Source of the DNA: an uncultured Bacteroidia bacterium
GTDB taxonomy: Bacteria; Bacteroidota; Bacteroidia; Bacteroidales; F082
NCBI GenBank assembly: GCA_902801465.1
Contig: CADCIH010000009.1
Coordinates: 156,314-220,313 of the forward strand
Length of the DNA: 64,000 bases
Direction of reading: 5' to 3'
The first letter of the stretch is position 1. Every line of letters begins with the position of its first letter. Both the position numbers and the translations under genes were made by a program. Below the pieces are notes generated by a model. It had not been told where the DNA came from. It made no database searches and worked only from the letters and a program-made list of their open reading frames with translations. This document shows positions 17,217 to 28,100 of the stretch, in pieces.

Positions 17217-17978
17217 TCAATTACCCACTACATAAATCTCCAGATCAGGAATGCTGTGAGGATTGAACGTGGCGTCGAACAATGTGGTGCGGTCGATATA
17301 GAGCCGTTCCAGCATTTGGCAGTTGATCATGTTGGGGATGACAAGCAGGCCACCGCTGCCTGCCACATTGAGTTCCTTCAGCTCAGTGAGTTGGGCCAGG
17401 CTGACGGGCAGTTCTCGCAGGAGATTGGTCCCTATGTAGAGAAACTCCAGCGACTTCAGCTCTCCGATGTCGTTTGGCAGGTGATGGAGCGCGTTGTGGG
17501 TGAGGGAAAGGTATTCCAGATTCTTTAACTTGCATAGCTCTTCCGGCAGTGAGTCGAGGCTGTTGTAGTCCAACTCCAGCTGTCTCAGGTTTTTGAGTTG
17601 GCCTATCTCAGGGGGCAGTGATTTGAGATTATTATGTTTTAGAGAGATGATCTCCAGTTCGGCAAGCTCGCCGATAGTTGGTGGGATGTAGGTGAGATGG
17701 TTGGAGCTGACGACCAGTTTCTTAAGGTGTTTCAATTGGCCGATTTCCTCAGGCAGCGAGTCGAGGCCATTGCGGAAGAGGTAGAGCGTTTCTGCGTTGG
17801 GGTTGGCGTTGATTTTCTCCGCCAGACGGCTGGCGTTGCGGTACATGATGCGGATTTTCTTATTGCCTTGTGTCGGATGCTTGACCGAAGCGCATGAGAA
17901 GCACGCTAGTAGAATAGCCATCGCAAAAATGCCAATGCCTAGTTGGTAAACGGGACGGAAGCAATTGAGTTTTTTCAT
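17217..17978 (-). CDS. leucine-rich-repeat lipoprotein
   Basis: A 253-residue protein with a lipoprotein signal peptide (LLACFSCAS, lipid Cys at 26 or 29). It carries about six consecutive 23-residue leucine-rich repeats of the plant/bacterial type (LPEEIGQLKHLKKLVVSSNH, LPPEIGQLKNLRQLELDYNS). LRR proteins bind other proteins; the partner is unknown. It is the last gene of the long leftward RHS run and starts 2 nt after the stop of an RHS remnant. It may be an accessory or immunity-type protein by position, but nothing in its sequence proves that. Confidence 0.8.
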   Translation of the reverse strand: MKKLNCFRPVYQLGIGIFAMAILLACFSCASVKHPTQGNKKIRIMYRNASRLAEKINANPNAETLYLFRNGLDSLPEEIGQLKHLKKLVVSSNHLTYIPPTIGELAELEIISLKHNNLKSLPPEIGQLKNLRQLELDYNSLDSLPEELCKLKNLEYLSLTHNALHHLPNDIGELKSLEFLYIGTNLLRELPVSLAQLTELKELNVAGSGGLLVIPNMINCQMLERLYIDRTTLFDATFNPHSIPDLEIYVVGN

Positions 17979-17979
17979 G

Positions 17980-18099
17980 TTATTCTATTATTTTTTTGCT
18001 TTTCTTTTTTTCCTTTTTTACACCATCCACCCTCACGTTGCCCAGATGGTCGGTGAGGCTGTAGCTGGTTCTCCATTGTATGCCGAAGGGTGTTTCCAT
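17980..18099 (-). pseudogene. remnant of a third RHS tip cassette
   Basis: The frame opens METPFGIQWRTSYSLTDHLG and continues NVRVDGVKK before a Lys-rich end of 39 residues. The first 24 residues match the start of the tip cassette at 19828 almost residue for residue. The DNA at 18030-18102 aligns to 19759-19831 with very few differences. The RHS core, tip and immunity gene that should follow are absent, so this is a deletion remnant. Confidence 0.75.
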
Positions 18100-18114
18100 A
18101 GGTAAATTGTCTCT

Positions 18115-19020
18115 TTATCGCCTTCGAGAGTTCCCGTTGGTTTTCAAATTGTATATTTTTTTTGAATGTAAATTTACATCTATACACCAATCAACGCCGT
18201 CTCTAAAACCAAAAACTCTTGAGGAAAGGTCTTTAAGCCGTTTGTGCTTATGAAATAAAATCAATACAACCACCTCATGGTTTTTGTTCAAATATCCCAC
18301 ATATTGCCTGTGATATTTATTTAAGTTCTTTTGAACAATATCAGGATTGTTTGTATGATTAATATGGATATAGTTTTCTATTGAGTCTTTCAGTATTTTT
18401 TCAGCCAAGTCAATCTGAGATAAACTCAGTGTAATCTGATTATAATCTGGAGGGAAACTTCCAACCCCAAATGTATTGTCAAACGAGTATCCTTTATACT
18501 GACACCTATTGATCTTGGTGACAACTCCTTGAGCTTTTATCGAATAGGAATCCAGACAATGGTCATAAAACTTTTTTTTATTAATCGGGACGTTCACATA
18601 CCCAAGACTAATATTCCCCACCAAGATATCGCGCCAGCATAATGAGTCTGAGCTTTCCCCTGACAGCTCGAATGTGTATGGCAGGTTATACAGCAACTCC
18701 TTCCCATATTGTTCATATAACGATTCTAACAATTGCTTGTTTTGAAACCGATAATTATAAATGCTGTCGCCTAACAATTTGATATTTTCAGTGTTGGGAT
18801 TATAAAAATAGTCTGAAATATAGAAAAAAAATGATGAGTCTTCGTAATAATAGCGATGTTCCCTCTCTGTTTCGCCGGAAGAAATGATCCACTCCTTATA
18901 TCCTTGGGGTATTCTCAAGGAACAAATCGGCTTGTTTCCATATCTGTAGCAAACAGTTGTAAGATTTGTGTTACAAGACACAAATAACAGCAAACTTAGT
19001 ATTGACAGTATTCTTTTCAT
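18115..19020 (-). CDS. lipoprotein, candidate immunity protein for RHS tip 2
   Basis: A 301-residue lipoprotein starting at the ATG at 19020 (MKRILSILSLLLFVSCNTN, lipid Cys16). A longer frame begins at 19116 but would run through the end of the tip gene. I recognise no domain. The body is rich in Tyr, Asn, Lys and Asp and the DNA is A/T-rich compared with the RHS core. It begins 13 nt after the stop of tip cassette 2. This is where polymorphic-toxin loci place immunity genes. The role is inferred from position only. Confidence 0.65.
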   Translation of the reverse strand: MKRILSILSLLLFVSCNTNLTTVCYRYGNKPICSLRIPQGYKEWIISSGETEREHRYYYEDSSFFFYISDYFYNPNTENIKLLGDSIYNYRFQNKQLLESLYEQYGKELLYNLPYTFELSGESSDSLCWRDILVGNISLGYVNVPINKKKFYDHCLDSYSIKAQGVVTKINRCQYKGYSFDNTFGVGSFPPDYNQITLSLSQIDLAEKILKDSIENYIHINHTNNPDIVQKNLNKYHRQYVGYLNKNHEVVVLILFHKHKRLKDLSSRVFGFRDGVDWCIDVNLHSKKIYNLKTNGNSRRR

Positions 19021-19033
19021 AGCTAATTGGAGA

Positions 19034-19828
19034 TTACCATGGTAAAGGGAGCGGTTCACCTGTCGTTGGTAATTCAGTCCCGCATGGGTTCCAAACAACT
19101 TTTCCTCCAGCGCCACCTTCTAGCCCTGTCGTTATTTCAAGTAAGTATCCCTTTTCAGGGTCTGTTTTGATTTGGTTTGCAAAAGCTTTAACCCAATCAA
19201 TTTTAAATGGTTTAAAATCATTGTCTCCTTCGGATATAGTAAACATGTTTGAGGATGATTGGAGTGCCGAGATCATTTCATCACCGACAAAGCTTTTCCT
19301 AATTTCACTAATAGCGTCCATGAACTGTGTTAAAAAACAGCTTCCCCCTTCAAAAGCCGTTCCGTCTGGATTATATAACTTACCGTCAAAATAATTCACG
19401 GTTTCACCTATCTCCAGTCCATTACCATACATTATGGATATACTGTCCCCATACAAATCGTAGGCATTCATCGGATTATTCCCGCAATACCCATACGGAC
19501 TCAACCCATAGTATTTCTCGGCCAGCGGGTCTGTGGAGAGGAAACGCCCAATCACCGGGTCGTACATCCTCGCATCGAAGTCGTACCATTCAAGAGACCT
19601 GCCAGCTACAGTCTCGTCCTGTAGCTCTTTGCCGCCGTAGAGGTGGTGGTTGGGTCGGGTGCTGGCGTAGTCGTTGCGGCGCATGGTGTAACCGAAGGGA
19701 TAGTAGTCCGTCTGTTGCAACAGCTCTGCCTGACCTCCGCTATGCGCCACGAACTCAGCCCTTACGTTGCCCAGATGGTCGGTGAGGCTGTAACAGGTTC
19801 TCCATTGTATGCCGAAGGGTGTTTCCAT
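19034..19828 (-). CDS. displaced RHS core plus tip cassette 2
   Basis: A 264-residue frame without signal peptide. It starts METPFGIQWRTCYSLTDHLG, carries the RHS core (HHLYGGKELQDETVAGRSLE, then DARMYDPVIGRFLSTDPLA) and changes after NPMNAYDLYG to a unique tip of about 140 residues. The tip ends KVVWNPCGTELPTTGEPLPL. This ending resembles the stretch that leads into the metal-binding helix of zincin-like tips in Bacteroidota RHS proteins, but no HExxH follows, so a toxin role is uncertain. The core DNA at 19520-19693 is nearly identical to 21072-21245. The frame is probably a silent or horizontally assembled cassette for the large RHS gene. Confidence 0.75.
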   Translation of the reverse strand: METPFGIQWRTCYSLTDHLGNVRAEFVAHSGGQAELLQQTDYYPFGYTMRRNDYASTRPNHHLYGGKELQDETVAGRSLEWYDFDARMYDPVIGRFLSTDPLAEKYYGLSPYGYCGNNPMNAYDLYGDSISIMYGNGLEIGETVNYFDGKLYNPDGTAFEGGSCFLTQFMDAISEIRKSFVGDEMISALQSSSNMFTISEGDNDFKPFKIDWVKAFANQIKTDPEKGYLLEITTGLEGGAGGKVVWNPCGTELPTTGEPLPLPW

Positions 19829-19877
19829 AGGCGTAATCCTTCCGAAGGGTGTAAAGATACAAACTAATTCGTTGTCC

Positions 19878-20341
19878 TCAATGACCTAAATCACCAAACT
19901 GCCAAGAAAAACGGGGGAAACCCTTAAGTGAGTATAGCATAAAGTAATTCTCATATTCTTGTTCTTTATTTGCTTCAGATTGGAAGTATGTATATTTATA
20001 AGTTGAATCTAAATGTATATGCACGACAATGGGAACGTCTTCTTTGTTGTTTCTACTAGTTCTATCCCCAAGAATATGTAATGTTGAATCGCTGTCTATA
20101 TATATATATCAACAATACAACCCCAATAAGTTAATAGATAGTTTTTTTTAGGAGGCGTTAGTCCTTTGTACTTGTATGGTAGTATATAACAATTCCAGCA
20201 TGTAAAATCACGATTTCCGACATTTATGAATCTACGCTTTTCGTAAATTATCATACCTGTTATGGCAATGATAAAGATGATTATCGCAGCAAATAGCAAA
20301 CAACCTTTCAAACAACCTTTTATATGCACTCTTTCTCTCAT
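19878..20341 (-). pseudogene. small membrane protein split at a TA repeat, candidate immunity gene for RHS tip 1
   Basis: The first frame (20341 to 20096, 81 residues) starts MRERVHIKGCLKGCLLFAAI, has one transmembrane helix and stops inside a run of alternating T and A at about 20095-20108. After that run a second open frame continues for about 70 codons (DSDSTLHILGDRTSRNNKED, then PIVVHIHLDSTYKYTYF) to the TGA at 19878. Removing one TA unit joins both into one protein of about 154 residues. The gene sits 4 nt after RHS tip 1, as an immunity gene would. It could be phase-variable, decayed or a sequencing slip. Confidence 0.65.
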
Positions 20342-20345
20342 AATA

Positions 20346-21392
20346 TTATCGTTTTAGATGTGGTATTGACGGAGTGAGCTGTTTCTTTCTTTCGATGTCG
20401 TAAGATCTCTGCTTAATACCCGCATCGAATCCTAATCTTTGGGCGGCCTGTGACACTTGAGGTTCGGGGGACCACTCTCCTTTTAATAATTTTCTCGTCC
20501 CTGTTTGATATGCGTCAAAACCAATTCGAGTCTCATTCCAAGAAAGACCGTTGCGTCCAGACACAAATCCAGCTGCATAATTCCCAATATCACGCGCAGT
20601 ACCATAAACTGTATAGTTTTCATTTTCCGTTATGGGCATGCCTCTATTGGCATGTTTTTCTAATGTCATCCCGTTGGGAATTGTTTCGCTAGTTTTAAAA
20701 TCATACTTACCTTCATGAACCGCATTCGGGATATAAGTTAAAAGGTTTGGGTCTTCATTTTTTATTTGTTCCAAGAAATCTCGTCCTGAGTTATTGTTAG
20801 GGTCAATGACGGCTCCGGTTATTACATTGCCTTGGTCTGAGAAAAATGAATAAGCAGTCACCATTTGGCCTAGTATTTCGCCAGTTCGTATGCCGTCTTC
20901 TACGATATATATATTCAAATCGTCATCAATTACGCCATTTTGAACCACATAATTATTATTATTATCGACACTAACCTCTATGTGGTCAATAGACCATGTC
21001 CCTGTTGGATCAACAAACCTTAATGGATTGTTCCACATGGCGTTGTAGGGAGTCCATGACAGAGCGTCATTGGCCAGCGGGTCTGTGGAGAGGAACCGGC
21101 CAATCACCGGGTCGTACATCCTCGCCTCGAAGTCGTACCATTCAAGAGACCTGCCAGCAACCGTTTCGTCCTGCAGCTCCTTGCCTCCGTAGAGATGGTG
21201 GTTGGGGCGGGTGCCGGCGTAATCATCGCGCCGGAGGGTGTAGCCGCGGTCGAAGGTACAGGTGACGTTGTCGTAGCCGAAGTCGGAGGTGTTGCGCCGG
21301 CGGCCCCAAGGGTCATAGCTCAACCGCTCCACGGTGTTGCCGTGGATAACCGCCGCAAGGCTGCCTTGGTGGTCTTTCGGCATGTAGTACAT
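20346..21392 (-). CDS. displaced RHS core plus tip cassette 1 (polymorphic toxin type 44-like)
   Basis: A 348-residue frame. Residues 1-53 (KDHQGSLAAVIHGNTVERLS, then YDPWGRRRNTSDFGYDNV) align without gaps to the core of the 2151-residue RHS protein. The canonical RHS core follows (LYGGKELQDETVAGRSLEWY, YDPVIGRFLSTDPLA) and then, after LRFVDPTG, a tip of about 220 residues. The tip end contains ARDIGNYAAGFVSGRNGLSW and EPQVSQAAQRLGFDAGI, which I read as related to the bacterial toxin 44 family (D/GN and AG motifs). It has no signal peptide, so it is probably a donor cassette or acts inside another context. Confidence 0.75.
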   Translation of the reverse strand: MYYMPKDHQGSLAAVIHGNTVERLSYDPWGRRRNTSDFGYDNVTCTFDRGYTLRRDDYAGTRPNHHLYGGKELQDETVAGRSLEWYDFEARMYDPVIGRFLSTDPLANDALSWTPYNAMWNNPLRFVDPTGTWSIDHIEVSVDNNNNYVVQNGVIDDDLNIYIVEDGIRTGEILGQMVTAYSFFSDQGNVITGAVIDPNNNSGRDFLEQIKNEDPNLLTYIPNAVHEGKYDFKTSETIPNGMTLEKHANRGMPITENENYTVYGTARDIGNYAAGFVSGRNGLSWNETRIGFDAYQTGTRKLLKGEWSPEPQVSQAAQRLGFDAGIKQRSYDIERKKQLTPSIPHLKR

Positions 21393-21405
21393 GGCTCAAA
21401 ACTAA

Positions 21406-22101
21406 TTAAATACCTTTAAATACCATAAACTCTGCACCAGAGGCACAAGTGCTTTGAAGTATTTCAAACCCCATTTGGTTTATTATACCATTATAATATA
21501 GCGAATCCAGTTTCCTATCGGTACATCCCCAACCTTTTAACACGGATAAGTATAAATAGTATTGATTAGTAGCCAAAACAATAGAGTCTTCATGATATTC
21601 CCAATCAATGTTTTTCCAAACGGAATCTACGGCACCTGCGTTGTTGGCAAGGAAATTTTCCAAAATATCGATGATCTCCTGCAAATAACGATTTCTTTCG
21701 GGGATGTCCCCTTCGCTTTGACATTTCATGGCATGTATTCTTCTGCGAATCACAGGTTCGTAACATGAATAATTGTGACCAACAAAACTGATGGAATCCA
21801 TAAATGAGATTGCTTTATCGTACTCCTGTTTTCCGCACAATACAGCTAACTTACGAATCGACAGATCGTATAGTTCTTCCTCACATCTCGGTAACGCCTC
21901 GTCAATAAGCATCAAGGCCGAATCCAAACAATTATCATAGCCTTCTAAATAATAACGATGATAGAAATAATAACCGGACCATTTATTACATGAATCGCAG
22001 AAATTGTTGCTGACAATTTTCAATGAAGTCCGTTGAATACAATTAGTCAGGCAACCTGTTAACAGGAATAAAACAATAAATACAATAGATTTATTCTTCA
22101 T
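21406..22101 (-). CDS. lipoprotein, candidate immunity protein for the main RHS tip
   Basis: A 231-residue lipoprotein (MKNKSIVFIVLFLLTGCLTN, lipid Cys17) with helical TPR-like segments (CLDSALMLIDEALPRCEEEL, KQEYDKAISFMDSI) and several Cys residues. The start codon lies inside the last codons of the large RHS gene (11-nt overlap), so translation is coupled to the toxin-like protein. The tight pairing with a unique RHS tip is the classic place for an immunity gene. Function is inferred from position. Confidence 0.7.
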   Translation of the reverse strand: MKNKSIVFIVLFLLTGCLTNCIQRTSLKIVSNNFCDSCNKWSGYYFYHRYYLEGYDNCLDSALMLIDEALPRCEEELYDLSIRKLAVLCGKQEYDKAISFMDSISFVGHNYSCYEPVIRRRIHAMKCQSEGDIPERNRYLQEIIDILENFLANNAGAVDSVWKNIDWEYHEDSIVLATNQYYLYLSVLKGWGCTDRKLDSLYYNGIINQMGFEILQSTCASGAEFMVFKGI

Positions 22102-25100
22102 ACAGAAAATAATATTTAAAAGTGAACTGTTTTGGAGTGTGTTTTGGTTTGCTCAAATCCCATATCATCTCGACAGGATGCGATTGGATAAGCATGTTCC
22201 TATCAACCGAAGCTGCTGAAATTGTAGCTTTAATAAAGTTGCTTTCATTCAAAAGATCTTTCGCTGGAACTATTATCGACGATGTTAAATATTCATATCC
22301 TTTTGTTCCAATTCTCGATTCAGAATCTTTTGGAGCCTTAAGATAGTTTTCTTGTATTTGACTCGCATACAGCAATCTTGCGACTCCTTTGAAATCCATC
22401 GAGCGTGACGATTGAGAAAAATGGAAATTGAATGTGATTCCTTCAAAAGTCTTTCCCTGTTTGTTTGTGCCTGAAGCCTCATCTGTATTAAAGTTGACTT
22501 TAACAGAGGTTGTCAAGTATCCTTCAACTTGATCTGTTGGAATTGTCGGAAAAAGCCATGGTGATTGGTTTGGATAAATATTTCCATTATGATCGGACTT
22601 CTCTCTTATTCCATTTAAAGAGAAACCAGACCTCGTCATACTAATTTTATCGTATTTCTCATGAAGCCCATAATATTTCAAAATGTCTTTGTCGTTGGGG
22701 CCGATGTATGTTCCTCCCTCTGGGGTGTTTGCCTCACTGGTCACATAATCATCCCAGATAATGACTCCATTTTTCTCATACCAATCTACCACATACCCGC
22801 TCGGATCGGTAAACCTCAACGGGTTGTTGAAACAGTAGCTGTATCGGTTATAGGCTTGCGAGCTTTGCTCGTCCTGGATCACCACGTCGGGCGAGAGCAT
22901 GCGGCCAAGGATGGGATCGTAGAGACGGCCGTTCATGTTAATCAAGTCAAACTCGTCATAGTGCTCGTGAAGGGTGTAGCCTCGGTCGAAGGTGTGGCTC
23001 ACGTTGTCGTAGCCGAAGTTAGTGGTGTTGCGCCGGCGGCCCCAAGGGTCGTAGCTCAGCCGCTCCACGGTGTTGCCGCGGACGACCGCAGCCAGGCTGC
23101 CTTGGTGGTCTTTCAGCGTGTAGTGCATGGTTCCTCCGTTAGATGTGCTTACAAAGATAGCGAATAATCCCGTGGCGGAGGTGAGATAGTGCAGTTTTTT
23201 TGTTACACCGTTCTCGGTGACGGTCTCGTAGAGCGAGGTGAAATACCGTTTCGTCTTGGTAATCCTGCCGTCAGTAAACGATTGGGTGACCCGCTGCCGG
23301 TCGATGTCGTAATTGACGGAGAGTGTGTCAACGTCCTGGCGGATGGTGTCCAGCTTGTCGAACGAGGTGTAGGCGACGTACTGGTCGGCAAGACGGTCGA
23401 TGATCGACGGGTCAGGTTGCATTTCCGTCACTGCGTAAGGATTGGTCGCATGTTCATATGCATAGGCTCCACTCCCGTCCTTACCCGTGATGTTCCCGCG
23501 GATGTCAAACTGATACACCTCACTGATATTGGTCAGCATTCCCGGCAAATCCGATATGGTTGAGGATGTCAGGCGGTTGAAACGGTCGTAGTCGAAAGTC
23601 TCCCTCAGATTGAGAGTGGTGTCGGTGCGCCATTCCAAGTTGCCCATTGATGTCCACGAACAGGCCTGACCAAACAGCGTTTGGCCGTTCTTTCGGGCGC
23701 TGATGCCTGTCGCCAGGCCAGAGACGGGATCGTAGCCATAGGCCACGCCGATGTTGCCTTCCGTGAATTCAGTGGTGTTGCCCCAACGGTCCGTGGCTGT
23801 CGCCTGCCATATCACAGTGTTGCTGGCAGCATTCGTCACACGGTCCATGAAGCCATTGCGGTCGTAGTGCCATTTGAAATTCTTCCCAGACGGATAGGTG
23901 ACGGCGTTGCGCCGGCCAAGGGCGTCGTAACCGTAAGCAAACATCCATTCATCCTCAAACCCCACCTGCTGTCCTTGCTGGATTAATCTTCCCAGACGGT
24001 CGTACGTATAGCGTTCCGACACGGTTGGGCCAGAAACGGGTTCGTAATAGGATTCCGATAAGGTGCCTTTGAAGGCAACATCATATTGCCAGTGCGAGTA
24101 GCCGTTAAGACCGGTCCTCGTTACCATGCGGCTAAGGGCGTCGTAGGTGTATGTTACAGTATCCCGCGGTGTCGCACTGTAGGTCATCTCGCCGAAGCCG
24201 TTGTAGTCGTATGTGAGCTGTCCCAACGAAGGATCGGCAACAGTAGCGGGATTCTTGTTCACATCGTAGGTATAGGTAATGGAGGTGGTGTTGTAGTTGC
24301 CCACCGTGGAGGTTTTCAACTTGCCGTCACCATAGCGTACATAGTCGATTTCGACGGGACTGCTGTCGGAATTCCCGAAGTCGGATACCTTGGTGACTAT
24401 TCCGGCGGGGTTGTAGGTCAACGTCCTCTTCTGCCCGTCAAAATCCCGTACCGTCTCGCTCCATCCGTCATAGGAATGTGTCATGAAGGAACCGTTGGGG
24501 TTTGTCGTATTTATGTTTCTGTCAAGATAATCGTATTGGTAGACAGAAAACAAAGGAGTTTCATTCTCGTCTGGATAATAGGGAGCCGACATGCTGTCGA
24601 GCAGCCCTGTGACATCGTGGTAGCGGTAGTCCACATAGACTTTCTTGTCGTCCATTGTCCAACTAACCTCACGCAGTTTGCGCCGGTGCTGGTCGTAGAA
24701 TGTGTATTGTTCCCGCTCCCCCGACCGCTTGCGCCAGATGAAGTAGACGGGGGCTCCGAAATCGGGGGTGTCGGGATGATAGGTGTCCTGCAACGGATGA
24801 CCGACCCATCTCATTACCTGCTCCTCAAGGATCCCTGAAGGCAGTTCCGTCTTGATTAGATCACAAAGGTAGTCATAATGATATTTCGTGGTAAGCCCGT
24901 TGGGGTCGGTGACGCTGTCGAGCAGCCCCGTGGCCTCATGGTAGTAATAATGCGTCGTATGTCCCATGGCGTTGGTGAAGGCGGTCATGAACCGTCCGTC
25001 TGCGGAATATGTGTATGTTTCCCTCCTTGGACTGCCGTCGCCGATATCGCTTGTCACCGTGTCGAGATTGCCGAAACCGTCATAGCCGTAGGCTTCTGTC

Positions 25101-28100
25101 AGCTGCTTTCCTGAGTTGGGCTCTGTGACTTTGGTCGTATGCCTACCGTGGGTCATGTCGTTCTGGTAACTAGTGTGGCGCACCACTTGGTCGGAAGCGA
25201 CACCTGTAAGGCGTTGGGTTACCGTCTCACTTTTTGGGATGCCGATAATCCAACGGTTCTGGGTGATGCTGTTTTCATAAGTAGTCTCTGTTTTTTCATA
25301 GTATGGGTATGTTGTCGTGGTATTATCACGGAAACTTCTCTTAAAAGAAGTGACGTTGCCATAACTATCCTTTACAGTTACCGTTTGCTCATATTTTAGA
25401 GGAGAGCCGTCGTTTCTGACGGTCAGGACGCTCGACAAATAGGGTGAAAACACTCCGTTGGGAATTTGTCCCAACTCACTGGCAAAACTATTGTTGTCCT
25501 GGATGGAATAGGTGTATTGGGTACTTTGATGTTGTAGAAGGTCGTTGGAATTGTATGTCCTAAAGTGGTACGAGGTCGTTGTTTCTGGAAGCAAAACATG
25601 GTACGTTTCGTCTAACGTGGCATTTCGGACCGTGATGATGTCGTGCTTCGGAACCTGTCCCTGTTCTCTGGCCCAAATGGTCCCAAATCCAAGAAAACCC
25701 CGGCCTCTTGTGTGGTAATATGGCCATGAATAGTGGTATCTGGTCAACCTGTACTTTTTTCCGGGATTTTCTCCGGCTCCGTCGTCCTTCACTTCCTTAG
25801 CAACGTGTTCCACGATGTTCATGAAACCATTGAATGGCAGGACGGGTGTCAATGCCCTGCCGATTGCTTCCAATCCGGAGATGTTTTGGTTTTGGACGAA
25901 CTGATACGAAACCGGCCTGTATTTGATGTCTGTGGTTGCTCCAAGACTGGTGACGATCTTTGTGACTGCCCGTGTAAGACTGTCGGGATAAAAGTTTCCG
26001 GTATTATGCAGGAAAGCGCAGAGATTGGCATGTCCAGATGCGTTGTCTATGCGACTGTATAGGATTTCGTTCGGAGAGGTCCCCTTGTGGTTGCCCAAAA
26101 TAGGGAGAAAGACATTACTCGTCGTGAACAATTCTTGGTTGGTTACAACGGAATCGATGCAGCGGTCTTCTTCTTGTGTAATTCCGTTTTCGGTCCAGGT
26201 CCTCAAATTGCGTATCCTCCTGACGCTGACGCCTTGGCTTTGCGGCCTGATCAGATAATCCCTTCTGAAGACGCCCCTGTAGGTGTGGTCGAGGAATTGG
26301 GTTCCGGAAGGCCTGTCGAAATCCTGCTGCAAGGTGATGCTCACATCGTCGCATCCGTCGTGGTCGAAGTCGGACACCACCGCGAACGCCAGCGAGGATG
26401 CGTTGTCTTGGGTGACCACGAAGTTGTCGGTCACAATCTCGCTGTCTGTCATCAGTCGCGCCGAAGTGAACATGCCATTACCTTGGGAGAAATAGAACCG
26501 CCATTCCCCCGTGCACATCAACAGGATGTCTTTCTTCCCGTCTCCGTTGAAATCTCCGCAACAGAGCCTGTGACATGAGTTTGCGAAATAATTTTGTGAC
26601 AAATCTGAAATGATTGATTTGGGAGCGTTGAAGCCGTATTCGCCGTTGTTTTCCCAAATGCTAAAATAACGTCCATGCAAAGTACTTCCAGTTTTGTTCA
26701 GAACGAGTATTTGGTCTTTCATATCCCCGCTAAAGTCCGCGACGATTATTTTTTTGTTTCCCGTTATCTCGTTGTTGTTGTCACTGACATCTTCGGAGAA
26801 CGCACCGTTTGACGTGCTCATTCTCACATAAAGGCAATTATTGAATAGACATAACAGGTCGGAAAGGCCGTCGCCGTTGAAATCCCCTGTCTGGAAACTG
26901 TTTGAATCAAAACCGTCTGGAAAAGAGAACAGGTAAGGCAAGGGCGTTTCCACCAAACCCCCATCACCATTAGGTTTGATCAGAGATATTTTGAGATGGT
27001 TCGATGACGTATAGACGCAAACGATCTCGTCCAACCCGTCACCGTCCGTATCCGCTGGCATGAGGGCATGGATGAATCTACCGTCTGTGAAATTTTGGTT
27101 GACCGTGTAGCAGTCATATTGATGATTTGTCGAATTATAGGAATAAGCCTGTCCAACCTCTCCTATGGTGTTATTGCTTCTGAAGACATTGAGATGGTAG
27201 TGAGGAGTCGTATTTTCGTTATACATGAAGTGAACGATGTCGTGCTCGCATTTCTGCGACCCTGTCATTTTTTCGTTTTCAAACCGGACTGCGAATGCCG
27301 TTTGCTGGTGCCATTGGTATACATAGTCGTAAGCCACGCCCAAGTCCACGGCGCTTCCCGCCTGCTCGCACTGGAGGTTGTGGCGTGTTTTGGACCACAC
27401 GAACTTCAGGGGGATGACTTGGTTGTAGCTTCTTGTCCCGCCTGGATAGTCGTGAAACTGCTTCTCGACATAGGCGAGTGCTCTTATGTTCCAATCGAGC
27501 GTGGTATATGTCAGGTTGTATCGGATGATTCTTTTTTCACCGAACCAACATTCGATGTTCGACAGCTTTCTGGTGACCCTGCTGAATCCGGCATTGCAGC
27601 TCATATCACCGGGTTGTGAGAACCATTTTTGGGGACAGTCCGGCCGGGCATCATTGGCGTCATAGACTAGCCTGATCTCATACGCGGGTGTGTGCCCCGT
27701 CCTTCCCGTGTATTTAATCTTTGTCGGGTAAAACGCTCCGTCCGCCCTGTCGTTCCCGTATTCATATTCAATAAAGTTCCCATAAGTGTCCTCCACCTTT
27801 GAGAGATGCCACTCAATCGGCTCCGAGATGTCCTGCTGAAGATAATACTTGGCGGTGTAGGTGTATGCCGCACCGTCCCTCTTCAACACCTTGAATCCGC
27901 CCGACATTGGATAAACAACCGAATAATCGTAGATCTCAGGGTAGTAACAGGTTGCCCCGTTGATTGTTCCTTTTCTCAGAATCACTCCGTCCAAAGAGAG
28001 TTGGTCTTCGTTCGAAAACTGTACGGAGTGACATTCGTCGTTGTACTCGTAGGTATACGGCACCCTTGATATCTTAGACATGCCCCCGAGGCTCCACCCC

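Noticed and set aside
16770-17528. A 252-codon plus frame overlapping the transposase remnant and LRR gene
   Set aside because: It runs antisense through the LRR lipoprotein and in the wrong phase through the transposase part.
17975-18190. A 71-codon minus frame overlapping the RHS remnant
   Set aside because: The RHS-homologous phase (METPFGIQWRT) is a different frame and better supported.
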